Positions 1-12,300 of a DNA stretch of 64,000 bases are shown here, piece after piece. The notes beneath the pieces are model-generated. The model did not search any database. It was not told where the DNA came from and saw only the letters and a list, made by a program, of their open reading frames with translations. Both the position numbers and the translations under genes were made by a program. Position 1 is the first letter of the stretch, and each line of letters begins with the position of its first letter. The stretch comes from Bactrocera neohumeralis (Eukaryota > Arthropoda > Insecta > Diptera > Tephritidae), in the NCBI RefSeq assembly GCF_024586455.1, contig NC_065919.1, forward strand, positions 28,558,839 through 28,622,838. The letters run 5' to 3'.

Positions 1-3000
1 AAGTAATAAGAATTTTTGGTTGAATAAATGAATAAATCAATAAAAAATTAGTCCACCTTAAACAGATTTTACTATAACACTACTATTATAATCTACATTA
101 CCATATACTCTGTTTTTATCGAATTCTGTTTTTTAGCCTCTACTCTTGCTTTGTTGTAAAATATCCTGCTTTCTGAAATGGGTTTTTAGTCAATTTAGTC
201 GAGGTGTAAATTCTTTATAGGTTTCTTGAAAGTAATAGTGCAACAGAGTGAGTATCTAAGATTTTAAATTGGAGCATGCGTAAGGAGGAGAGAAATTAAC
301 GTTTTTTTCAAACAGGCATTCTAAGGAAAAATTTTATATTTTCGACATTGACTAGACCTAATAAACCATTGCGCTTAAATGTAGGCAACATTTATAAAAG
401 TATTTCCAATTATCAACCTGGTTACTAACCAATTAGTATTAATTTTGGTTAAGTTTGTATGACATTGAAAGGATCCAGTTGAAGTCACTAAAAATCTGTA
501 TTCTTTTTGCGATAAACCAAAATCTCACTATGGTCACTCCTCATGATTTAAAAACGGATTATAAAATTACTTTTTGTCTGGCGGAATTGTTTGTAATTAT
601 TCGGAATATGGGGAGTGTTTTTCACATAAATAAAAACATTTTGACAGAAGAGAACTTGAACTATAGAACTTAATTAGCATGAATATATAGTCTATTAGAT
701 TTGAGTTTGACTATTTATAGTGGTAGGTCGAGTGGAAGTGAATTATATCCGACAAAGATTTCTTTTGCTTCTTAGTTTTCTGTCATGAGAATGCTTCTCA
801 TTAAATTTATTGCGGGTTGGGAAAAAGCTTACACCCAATTGCAGCCGCCTCTGCATAGCACAAATCTGAATATATAAGGAGGAGAAAGCTCTTGGCTACA
901 TTTTGTTGCATATTCGATGCTCTGATGAATTTTGTTGATCTACGTTTAAATTTGCTGAAGCAAGTAATATACGATCTTATATAACTCAAATCCCCAATGA
1001 AAAAATAGTAAGAAGACACTTATAATAAAAGTGTTGTAAGCGTTTTAACGCAAGATTATTTCCAGTAAAATTAGTGTTTAGCTAAAATATAGGTTTTGAG
1101 CAATTAAAACTGCGCAAGCGTAACAAATAAATCGGAAATTTCATTGCAAACAACACACTCAGCTTCATACAAATGTATTGATTGCCTAATCAATTGAGAT
1201 ATTACGAAAATGCGCGAATCAGCACGAAAAGTCTTCGGACCATTGGCTATTAATTGCCGCAAAATTTCGCAAACTTAAAGTGCTACTTTGGGAAAGGCAT
1301 GGGTATATATGTATGTACATATATACACATAGATAATTATACATAAAAATTTTGGAAGAGAATGTACGATAGTAAAAAATAATGAAATAATATAAAAGTT
1401 TTATGATTGCGTCGCTGTTCGGTCTTCATAAATCGTCTTGGTGCTTGGCACTGATCACTTTGAATAGCCAAAAAATCGTACGCTTTAATAGCAAAAGCAT
1501 AAAAATTAGCTAAACAAACATGCAAAAAATTATCGCATTTAATGCAAGCTTAAATTGTCTTTTAACAGCTAAGTAGACATAAGGCAGAGTTGGTCGAAAC
1601 CTGAAAGACCCACAGGCCTTACGCTGAATTCTCGCACAGCACAATGGCTGCGACTGGAATGCAGATTTGTGAGCGCAAACTGGATTTTGAAGTCATGTCT
1701 TCCAGTCATAGCTGTGCTGTGTTTAGTATTTTAGCCATTATTATTATAATTATTTCAACGCTCGGCTAAAAGCAATGTTGAAAGCGAAACTTTAACGCAA
1801 ACTTGTTGTTGGGAGAATAAGCAAATTAAAATGGTTTTTATGCCAAAATTTAGCTTAAAACAAATTTATTATGTGTCGCTGCGGATTAAAAGCAGCAAAA
1901 TTAATACTTAAATACATACATATGTACATATGCTATATTTTTTAGTATCAACCAGCTCTTATTTAGGCACCCTTTAAATTTAGAACTTTAGTACATATTT
2001 CATCAAGCGAGCGTTTTACTCTCGCTACTCAAATATAACTTCCATTACTCATATTCACCTTTCACATAGGTTTCCGTAGTACCAATGACCCCAACATATT
2101 TATTTTTAGCATTCAAGGTCGCTCAATAGTGCAGCAACTCATGGTCCAGCTACAAGACAGCTTGACAAATTGAGTCGCCCAACGGTTATCGCTGCCAAGC
2201 AGCATGAAATAATTATGGTTGCTGCTTAATGCATCTGCACACTTATGCAGATCCAGATCACATCAGACATAAGGTATTAACATGCATAAATGTATATATT
2301 AGGGTGTTTTTTTTTTTTCTTTTGAACTATTAATTTTTTTCAATCCCCTCATGAAATTTTCTTGGATATACCCTAACAAAAATTCCCTGAAAATTTGAGC
2401 CCATAATATTAACATTAAGTACTCGACCAAGGCATGTAAAAATTTTCCATTGAAAATACACGAAAATCGTGATTTTTATCTTTAAATTTCTATAGCTCAG
2501 AGGCATTTTATGGCATCGCTTTGACTTTAGGCACATATTCCTCAGAATTGAACACTCTACAAAAGTGGGCATTGCGACAAAGTCGAAACTCACACCGGCG
2601 AAGTAGTATGGGGTTCTAAACCTGATTTTTCCACGAAATTTGCATTTTTTTGTATTTATCTCATAAATGACAAGAGCTATAGATAAAATGTAAATAACAA
2701 ACTTGTTGGAAATTGTAAAGAGAACGATTTTTTTTTAATTTTATGATGAATATGAACCGATTCAGACGAGAGCACGACCTTAACTAGAGGGACCATGAGC
2801 ACTGCAGCAGGCTAAGTTTAACCCTTCGTTTAAGGAAAATAGTATAAGATGAATTTATTAGATAAAGAATCTAAAGAACTCGAAAAAATCAAGTACAATT
2901 TAAAATGGGCTAATGCTAAACCTATAATAATTAATCTTCGAAACTCCCGGGATCATCAATTACTATAGAGCATAGCTATTATAGAAATCTTCCGTATTAT

Positions 3001-3056
3001 AAGCCAACCTCCTTAACAGCTTTTACTAAAATTTATTATTTCTTCCCTCCTTTCAG
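1..3056. other. Intergenic / upstream region of kkv, no gene recognised
   Basis: AT-rich DNA with short open frames only, none with coding-like composition or a recognisable domain. It contains short TACATA/ATGTAC microsatellite stretches (for example around 1305-1330 and 1915-1930). A stretch beginning near 2300 with TTAGGGTG and a long T run resembles the ends of the TTAGGGTG elements at 3699 and 14168, but no matching right end was found. The promoter and first non-coding exon of kkv probably lie here or further upstream, but I cannot place them. Confidence 0.5.
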
Positions 3057-3224
3057 CTACAACAACTCGATTAAAAGCAAGTGAGACAATAACAGCTTCA
3101 GGCTCAAGACATTTTGATAGCTGAGACAGACTATAAATAACAATAGAGCAAGAAATATTTGTGGCAACAGCAGCAACAACAAGCGTAACAATATTTTCGC
3201 GTCCAATTTGTGGAACCGTGGGAG
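3057..3224 (+). promoter_or_regulatory. kkv: Probable 5' UTR exon portion of kkv
   Basis: A strong pyrimidine-rich acceptor (TCTTCCCTCCTTTCAG) ends at 3056. The following 168 bases lead without another obvious acceptor to the kkv start codon at 3225. This suggests that the first coding exon begins with 5' UTR spliced to an upstream non-coding exon. The acceptor is seen; its use is inferred. Confidence 0.45.
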
Positions 3225-3337
3225 ATGTCTGCCGTAAGGCATCGGCCCCTGGCACCGCCGGGCAATGCCGGCGACAGCGATGACAACTTTACCGACGACG
3301 AGAGCACACCATTAACCCAAGATATTTATGGCGGAAG
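3225..3337 (+). CDS. kkv: kkv first coding exon (37 codons plus 2 nt)
   Basis: Starts at ATG 3225 in the context GGGAGATG and ends ..YGGAG before GTAAAG at 3338. The peptide starts MSAVRHRPL and carries the acidic stretch DNFTDDESTPLTQDIYGG, which is the conserved insect CHS1 N-terminus. The split AG completes serine with the first base of exon 2 at 7746. It is too short to appear as a long open frame. The 4.4 kb intron that follows is full of repeats. Confidence 0.92.
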
Positions 3338-6300
3338 GTAAAGCTATACTCACAAACGTATATATGTACAACAACACCTAAACGTATTAAACTTAAATGT
3401 ATTCATGTCAAACAACAACACAAACGACGCGCAAAAGGCCTACGACTTCGTCGCACAATAGATTTTGAGTTCAAATGCAGTTGCAACGTGCCACAAGTGG
3501 TGTTGCATGACGGGTGCTGGCGCCTTGACAACCAGAGGGGCAAATTGTGGCTTTACTTGTATGCGTTTGTTTTGTTGTTGTTGTCGCTTTTGCGCAAAAT
3601 GTTATTTATGCAAATTACCATGTAAGTGCACTGATAATGTGACAGCTATGAAATGAACAATGAACAACGGCATATTGGAATATATCTCGCAAAGAGCATT
3701 AGGGTGGGGACTTTTTTTAAAACAACTTGTCTCTTTTAGATATACAAATTAGATATAAAAATATATGTACCTGTGCACTTTAAGGTGATATAATTTGTTT
3801 TAACAGAAAAAACGTTAACTTCGTTAATATACCCTTCACAGGTGCATTTCTTTTAGTAACTATGTGTCCAGTTTGTATGGCAGCTATATGCTATAGTTAA
3901 CCGATCTGAACAATTTCTTCGGAGATTACATTTTTACTTTAGAAAATAATCTATGCCGAATTTCGTGAATATATCTTGTCAAATGCGAAAGTTTTCCATA
4001 CAAGCCCTTGATTCCGATCGTTCAGTTTGTATGGCAGCTATATGTTATAGTGGTCCGATATCGCTTCTTGAAGAGAAAATGACGTTTGCAAAATTTCAAA
4101 ACGATATCTTGAAAACTGAGGGACTAGACAGACAGACGGAAGGACGGACAGACGGACATGGCTAAATCGACTCAGCTCAACATACTGATCATTATATACA
4201 TATACATATATAATTTATAGGGTCTCGAACGCTTCCTTCTGGGTATTACAAACTTCGTGACAAACTTAATATACCCTGTTCAGGGTATAAATATATATCG
4301 ATAACAGTACTCAACAAGTCTAAACAAAAATTTTGTAACTGAAGAGCTTGACCTCATTGGATTATTTGATGTGTTCTGATTACGAATTGAGGTCAAAAAT
4401 GTTCAAACCTTGACTGCAACACAGAAAAATCATACGTGTTAGCAAAAGTTTTGCTTTTAGCAGACCCTAACGCCGTACTTCCTACGACTGTGGTCTGGAC
4501 TGGTTTTAGTTGGCGACGATTTCGGTTTCCCAACGCTTTCCATCGTCACCTTTTCATCATAGTTTATTTTAGTATTGTGTTTCTTGTCTATGTTGATTGG
4601 GTCACCTCTAACAGTTGCTATCCGTCCTCCGAAAAAATAGTCGCATTTAATGTTTTCAATAATGAGACCAAGGCGAGCGTTGACACACCCCCTTATGGGG
4701 CTGTGCGCTCAGATCCGACCAACGCATAGATGGAGTCTTCTCATCTTACATCTACTGCGACGTACTCTGTGGCATACCAGGGTTTTAACGGTACGGTGCA
4801 ATTTTGACATTAGCCCGTCAGCCACAGTCCTGGATTTTACCAAAATCTTTAAGAGCTAATCCTACTCATAATTCCATTGATAAACTAAGGCCGAGTCCAG
4901 AAATCCAAAGGGTGTTTAGGTCGCAAGTCATTTTGCGTTGCCCAAAAAATCTCCCTTTTTTTTGGCACACCCTAATTTAAGAAGTACACATAATATTATA
5001 ATTTTGTATATCTCCATACGTTCATATGTATGCTGCGTCTAGCAACTATTTCCACAATCTTCACAGCTGTCAGTCAACACAGTGGCTCGGTGAATATACG
5101 ACCTGGTCAAAAATGACGGAAATAACATACCAAATTGCCTTGAAATTATGCATTTTTACTGGCCAAAACATGTAGCAGGTAAAACACACACGCACATACT
5201 TAGTAAAGTGTGCCATTCAGCTATCAAGTTTGATATTAGTTTGTGGATACAATTTTAAAGAACATACCTAAAGAGCCTGAGGAAGATGTTAAGTATTTTT
5301 ATACTCTCGCAACAATGTTGCTAACGAGAGTATTATAGTTTTGTTCACATAACGGTTGTTTGTAAGTCCTAAAACTAAAAGAGTCAGATATAGGGTTATA
5401 TATACCAAAGTGATCAGGGCGACGAGTAGAGTCGAAATCCGGATGTCTGTCTGTCCGTCCGTCCGTCCGTGCAAGCTGTAACTTGAGTAAAAATTGAGAT
5501 ATCATGATGAAACTTGGTACACGTATTCCTTGGCTCCATAAGAAGGTTAAGTTCGAAGATGGGCAAAATCGGCCAACTGCCACGCCCACAAAATGGCGGA
5601 AACCGAAAACCTATAAAGTGTCATAACTAAGCCATAAATAAAGATATTAAAGTGAAATTTGGCACAAAGGATCGCATTAGGGAGGGGCATATTTGGGCGC
5701 AATTGTTTTGGAAAAGTGGCGTGGCCCCGCCCCCTACTAAGTTTTTTGTACATATCTCGGAAACTACTATAGCTATGTCAACCAAAGTCTACAGAGTCGT
5801 TTTCTTCAGGTATTTCCATATACAGTTCAAAAATAGAAGAAATCGGATAATAACCACGCCCACCTCCCATACAAAGGTTATGTTCAAAATCACTAAAAGT
5901 GCGTTAACCGACTAACAAAAAACGTCAGAAACACTAAATTTTACGGAAGAAATGGCAGAAAAAAGCTGCACAGAGGCTGTTTTTAAAAATTGAAAATGGG
6001 CGTGGCGCCGCCCACTTATGGACCAAGAACCATATCTCAGGAGCTACTAGACCGATTTCAATGAAATTCGGTACATAATATTTTCTTAACACCCTGATGA
6101 CATGTACGAAATATGGGTGAAATCGGTTCACAACCACGCCTTCTTCCAATATAAAGCTATTTTGAATTCCATCTGATGCCTTCTCTGTATAATATATAGT
6201 ACATTAGGAACCAATGATGATAGCGGAATAAAACTTTACACAAATACGGTATTTGAGCTGAGGTATCCCTTGTGGAAAAATTGTCGTGATCGGACTATAA

Positions 6301-9300
6301 CTTTTCAAGGTCTCTGATATCGAACACGAAGAATTTAGTGCCTAACCTAACCTAATTTTTCACCGAAAATATCGGTAAATCTCTCAGATATTTTCATGTA
6401 ATTCAGAGTGCATCATTTTTATATTCTCGCAATAAAGTTGCTAATAACGGTATCTCGATTATCACTTTACACCCGAACTTAGCCCTTCCTTACTTGTTTA
6501 TTTTGTACTTATACAAGCAGAGATCGGAAATAATGGAAATATTGATGTCTTCCATTTGAACTATTGACTCTGAGACAAGTCAATATAGATGACCTAAGAC
6601 ACCTAATAAGGGCATAATAGCTAAATATTTTATTAATTCATCAGCCTTCGGTTCACACATTCTCTCTTTAGGGATATGTTGCCTAAGGCACATAATAATA
6701 AGAGAGCACAATATAAAGAGAGTATTTCTGATCGACCGTTCAGCTTTACCGATAGAAAGTTAAATCGTGTCATACAAGTAGATTCGTCAATCTGAGCGTC
6801 ACCATGAACTAATAGATATAGCCCACCCCCAGAGCGAAGTGCTCTCAACCTAACTTTTCAGCGTACTTAAGGCTATAAGATATGTCACTTTTAGAGAAAA
6901 GAAGAGCAACTTTGGTTGATCAGCAAAGTGCCTGGTAATATAAATTTTCAAAAAGCAAAAATTTAGTATAAACTAGATCTATTTGTCCTGGTACTGAACA
7001 AAGAATGTGATTACAAAACCTAAAGCCGCTTAAAAGGATCATAATGGAGATTAGCGAGTAAAAATATATCTCTATGAACATATGCGTAGTATCAGAATTT
7101 CAGAAAAGTCTAAATTTATAAAAGGTCGACAACGACAAACCTTTTCATTTCTTTTAAGAAAAACCTTGCGCATTTCATTGAAAAATTTCCGGTAATGAAG
7201 CCTTTCGTCCTCTTTTAATATACCCAGTTGATTTAATTTTAATCAAGAGCAATCATCCCTTTGAAGTTTGAAGCAAAACTCAAACTGAACGAAAGCAAGC
7301 TGTCTTAGGTTGTGAAAAAACAATTCCAAACGCACCAAAATCTTCAAAAACGCCAGAAACCAGTCAGACGGAACTTTATGAAATGTGCTACACTACAATT
7401 AAATAACTGTGAGCAAGCTTGAATTGACTGACCTCACACGCCTCTTTTATTTATTTACGTTAAAGCACTTAAAGCTGGTTCCCACAAAGAGGGTGCGGCT
7501 CAGCAGTCATAATTAATCACTTTTACTTTTATAATTATAACAAAGGCACAAACCCACATACCTTAAATAGGTAAGTGCCCATAACTATTTGAAATGCCGG
7601 AACTAATTCCATTCAAGCACTGATTGCACGCGCAGTACTTTAGAATGAGTAATTAACTCGCCACAGGCCAGCGATAATTGGACAAAATTAACCAAATAGA
7701 CACCATTAAATACTACAATCTAAAAAAGAACATTACTCGTTACAGCCAACGCACAATACAAGAAACAAAAGGCTGGGATGTCTTCCGTGATCCACCGATC
7801 AAGATCGAGACGGGCTCGACGGCCAATCAGGAATGCCTGGAGCTCACAGTGAAGATATTGAAGATCTTCGCGTATGCTTTCACATTCATCATAGTGTTAA
7901 CGGGTGGGGTTATGGCGAAGGGTTGTGTACTATTTATGACATCACAAATACGTAAAGATAAGAAAATAGAATACTGCAATAAAGATTTGGTAAGTTAAAT
8001 ATTTCATAATCAATTTTGAGCATTTTTAATTTATACATAATTATGTATTTGTTACTCATGCTCAAGGGTCGCGACAAAACATTCGTCGTTAAATTGCCCG
8101 AAGAGGAGCGCATCGCATGGATTTGGGCGCTACTGATTGCCTATGCAATACCCGAGATCGGTGCCTTCATACGTTCGGCGCGTATTTGTTTCTTCAAAAC
8201 ATTTCGTGTGCCCAAGACCGGACACTTTCTCTTCGTCACGCTGATGGAGAGTCTGAGTTGTTTTGGTACCGCTTTGCTAATGTTCGTCGTGCTGCCACAA
8301 ATCGATGCCATACAGGGTGCCATGTTGACGAATTGCTTGTGCGTTATACCTGGTATACTGGGGCTTTTGTCACGCTGTTCCAAGGAGGGTAAACGTGCCG
8401 TGAAAGTACTCATTGATATGGCTGCGATTGCGGCACAAGTAACTGGTTTCGTTATATGGCCATTACTAGAGAATCGTCCGGAATTGTGGGTCATACCGAT
8501 TGCCTGCGTGATGATCTCTTGCGGTTGGTGGGAGAACTTTGTGTCACTGCAGTCGCCCATCGGCTTGGTGCGTGCAATGGGACGCGTGAAGGATGAGATG
8601 CGCACTACACGTTACTTCAATCACATGTTCCTTTCATTATGGAAAGTTGTGTTGTTCGTCTGTTTCGCTTTACTCATCTTTTGGGCGCAGGGTGACGAGC
8701 CTGGCAACATTTTCAGTATGTATGGTGACGCGTTGGGGCCACATAAGATTTCAATTGACGAATTGGCTACCAGTTTGACGGGCAACTTGCCAGATACATT
8801 GGATGCAGCCAATATAGATAGCATAGAGATTGATGCTGTACACAATACTGTTATTTATGTGCTCCTCATACAGATTTTTGGCGCTTATCTTTGTTACATC
8901 TTTGGAAAATTCGCTTGTAAGATTCTCATACAAGGCTTCAGTTACGCCTTCCCGGTTAGTTTGACTATACCCATCACGGTTTCCCTGTTGATCGCAGCCT
9001 GCGGTTTGCGCATAGACGATCCTTGTTTTTTCCACGACACCATTCCGGACTATCTGTTCTTCACAAGTCCACGCAACTTCCGTTTCAATGATTTTGTGAC
9101 CCAACAAATGGCTTGGGCGTGGATATTGTGGCTGCTTAGTCAGACATGGATCTCACTGCATATTTGGACACCAAAATGTGAACGTTTGGCTACAACAGAA
9201 AAGTTATTCGTACGTCCGATGTATTCGGCGCTGCTGATTGATCAGTCTATGGCCATGAACCGGCGAAGGGATGACCAAGCCGACGTGAAGACCGAGGTAA

Positions 9301-12300
9301 GTGCAATTGTATACAACTAAAGAAAAGTATAGTAGGTTTTTCATAATTATTCATCTGCAGGATTTATCGGAAATCGAGAAGGAGAAGGGCGACGAATACT
9401 ACGAAACCATTTCTGTGCACACTGATGGTTCAGCTATACAAAATAAGCCGAGCATTAAATCTTCAGATCACATTACCAGAATATATGCCTGCGCCACCAT
9501 GTGGCATGAAACGAAAGACGAGATGATGGAGTTCTTAAAAAGTATTATGCGCATGGACGAGGACCAGTGTGCGCGACGTGTAGCCCAGAAGTATCTACGC
9601 ATCGTTGATCCGGACTACTATGAATTTGAAAGTGAGTAGCTAAAGTCTAAAAAGTTGTAATGAATTTCTAATTAACCTCTTTATGTGTAATCTTTATGCT
9701 TCAGCACATACTTTCTTCGATGATGCTTTTGAAATTTCCGATCACAGCGATGACGATATTCAAGTGAATCGTTTCGTCAAATTGCTTGTAGCCACTATGG
9801 ATGATGCGGCTTCCGAAATTCATCAGACCACCATACGCTTACGTCCACCCAAAAAGTATCCAACCCCTTACGGTGGTCGTCTAGTGTGGACTCTACCCGG
9901 TAAGACCAAATTCATTACACATCTGAAGGATAAGGATCGTATACGTCATCGTAAGCGTTGGTCGCAAGTTATGTACATGTACTACTTGCTCGGTCATCGT
10001 CTCATTGAGCTACCCATATCTGCCGATCGTAAAGATGAGATTGCGCAAAACACTTACCTGCTAACATTGGATGGCGATATTGACTTCAAACCGAACGCTG
10101 TAACGTTGCTGATCGATTTGATGAAGAAGAATCGCAACCTGGGCGCAGCATGTGGACGCATACATCCTGTCGGCTCGGGCCCTATGGTATGGTATCAACT
10201 CTTCGAATACGCTATTGGTCATTGGTTGCAAAAAGCCACCGAACACATGATCGGCTGTGTACTTTGTAGTCCCGGCTGCTTTTCACTTTTCCGTGGCAAA
10301 GCGCTTATGGACGACAATGTTATGAAAAAGTATACCACACGTTCGGATCAAGCTCGTCACTACGTACAGTACGATCAGGGTGAAGATCGTTGGCTTTGTA
10401 CTTTACTACTACAGCGTGGTTATCGCGTCGAATATTCAGCTGCCTCCGATGCGTACACTCACTGTCCCGAAGGTTTCAATGAGTTCTACAATCAACGTCG
10501 TCGTTGGGTGCCTTCTACCATCGCAAACATTATGGATCTGCTGGGTGACGCCAAACGTACTATAAAGATTAACGACAACATTTCGCTGCTTTACATCTTC
10601 TACCAAATGATGTTGATTGGCGGCACCATTCTTGGACCTGGCACGATTTTCCTTATGTTGGTGGGTGCTTTCGTAGCCGCTTTCCGCATAGACAATTGGA
10701 CCTCCTTCCACTACAATATCGTGCCGATCTTGTTCTTCATGTTCGTCTGCTTCACTTGTAAATCGAATATCCAGCTATTTGTGGCACAGGTGCTATCCAC
10801 GGCGTATGCGCTCATCATGATGGCGGTAATCGTGGGTACGGCTTTGCAATTGGGTGAGGACGGTATCGGCTCACCATCCGCTATATTCTTGATTGCTATG
10901 ACGGGGTCATTTTGGATAGCGGCGTGTTTGCATCCGCAAGAATTTTGGTGCATCACGGCAGGTCTCATCTATTTACTTTCCATACCATCTATGTACCTTT
11001 TGCTTATTCTGTATTCGATCATCAATCTGAATGTCGTCTCTTGGGGCACGCGTGAAGTGGTCGCTAAAAAGACAAAGAAGGAAATGGAAGCGGAAAAGAA
11101 AGCAGCAGAAGAGGCTGCCAAGCGCGTAAAGCAAAAGAGCATGCTGAGTTTCTTGCAAAGTGGCATTGGCGATAACGGAGACGAGGAGGGTTCAATTGAG
11201 TTCTCATTAGCAGGCTTATTCCGTTGTATACTCTGTACGCATGGCAAAACGTCGGAAGAAAAAGCACAACTCACAGCGATTGCTGAGTCATTAAACACCA
11301 TCAAAACGAGATTGGAAGCTTTGGAACACACTTTAGATCCACATGGTCATTCACGGCATGGACGCAGACGTACAACATCTAGCGGTTCAAAAGATCATCA
11401 TTTGTTGTCTTCGGTTGCTGAGAAATCTGGCGATGAGTCGGAGGAATCAGATTCAGACACCTCGGCAGAACCACGTCAAGAACGTGATTTCCTTACAAAT
11501 CCATTCTGGATTGAGGACCAAGATTTGCGTAAGGGCGAGGTTGACTTCTTGTCAAGCACGGAAATTCAGTTCTGGAAAGATCTGATCGACAAATATCTCT
11601 TCCCAATCGATAACGATCCGGTGGAACAGGTAATTTTGTGGTTCTTTTCGTTTGCGCTCAGGCTTCGGTTGAGCGCAAATGCATTTACAAGGTGGATTAA
11701 TACAAAGATCGTACACCAGGGTTTTCGTTAATGATTTCGCCAGCATGGTACGCTAGCAGATGTGCTCAGCTACCACAATTTTCGCATTTCCTTATGATTT
11801 TTAATGATTTTCTTATTTCAATTACATATTAATGTGCATGCATTTTTAGGCTAGAATTGCTAAAGATCTTAAAGAGTTGCGCGACTCCTCCGTGTTCGCC
11901 TTTTTCATGTGTAATGCGCTATTCGTTTTAATCGTGTTCTTGTTGCAATTGAACAAGGACAACATACACGTGAAATGGCCTTTTGGTGTACGCACAAACA
12001 TAACCTACGACGAATCCACACAAGAGGTAAATTTCGGCAAGGGGATTTCATGCGCGTGACGTCAAATGACACAGCAAAACGTAACGCACACACAAATTTT
12101 CATAAAAAGCTAAAAACAACAACAATCCACATTTAATGTTTGACGTCATCGTGAAAGAAATCCCCAATTGAACATTTTACTAACATGTTTCTTTTTTCTT
12201 TTCTCCTTTTCTTATATTAAAACATTTCAAAAAAATCAACTATCTTTTAAAATGGAAAAATAAAATTTCATGAAAAATATAAAAAAAAACTGAAATAAAT

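Larger units (their letters stand above)
3338..7745. other. kkv: kkv intron 1, repeat-filled
   Basis: A 4.4 kb intron. Its contents are listed separately: a TTAGGGTG-ended element (3699-4975) with a nested repeat (3830-4286), and a copy of the CTCTCGCAACAA interspersed repeat (5296-6503). The remaining DNA (6500-7745) is AT-rich with no recognisable gene; short open frames there have no coding features. Confidence 0.7.

Noticed and set aside
4436..4859. Two overlapping plus frames as a gene
   Set aside because: No domain in either strand, and the stretch lies within a TTAGGGTG-ended element; at most it is a decayed transposon coding region.
7678..7745. ATG-less extension upstream of kkv exon 2
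   Set aside because: The open frame extends into intron 1, but the conserved protein joins exon 1 (3225-3337) to 7746 across a good acceptor, completing a serine codon.
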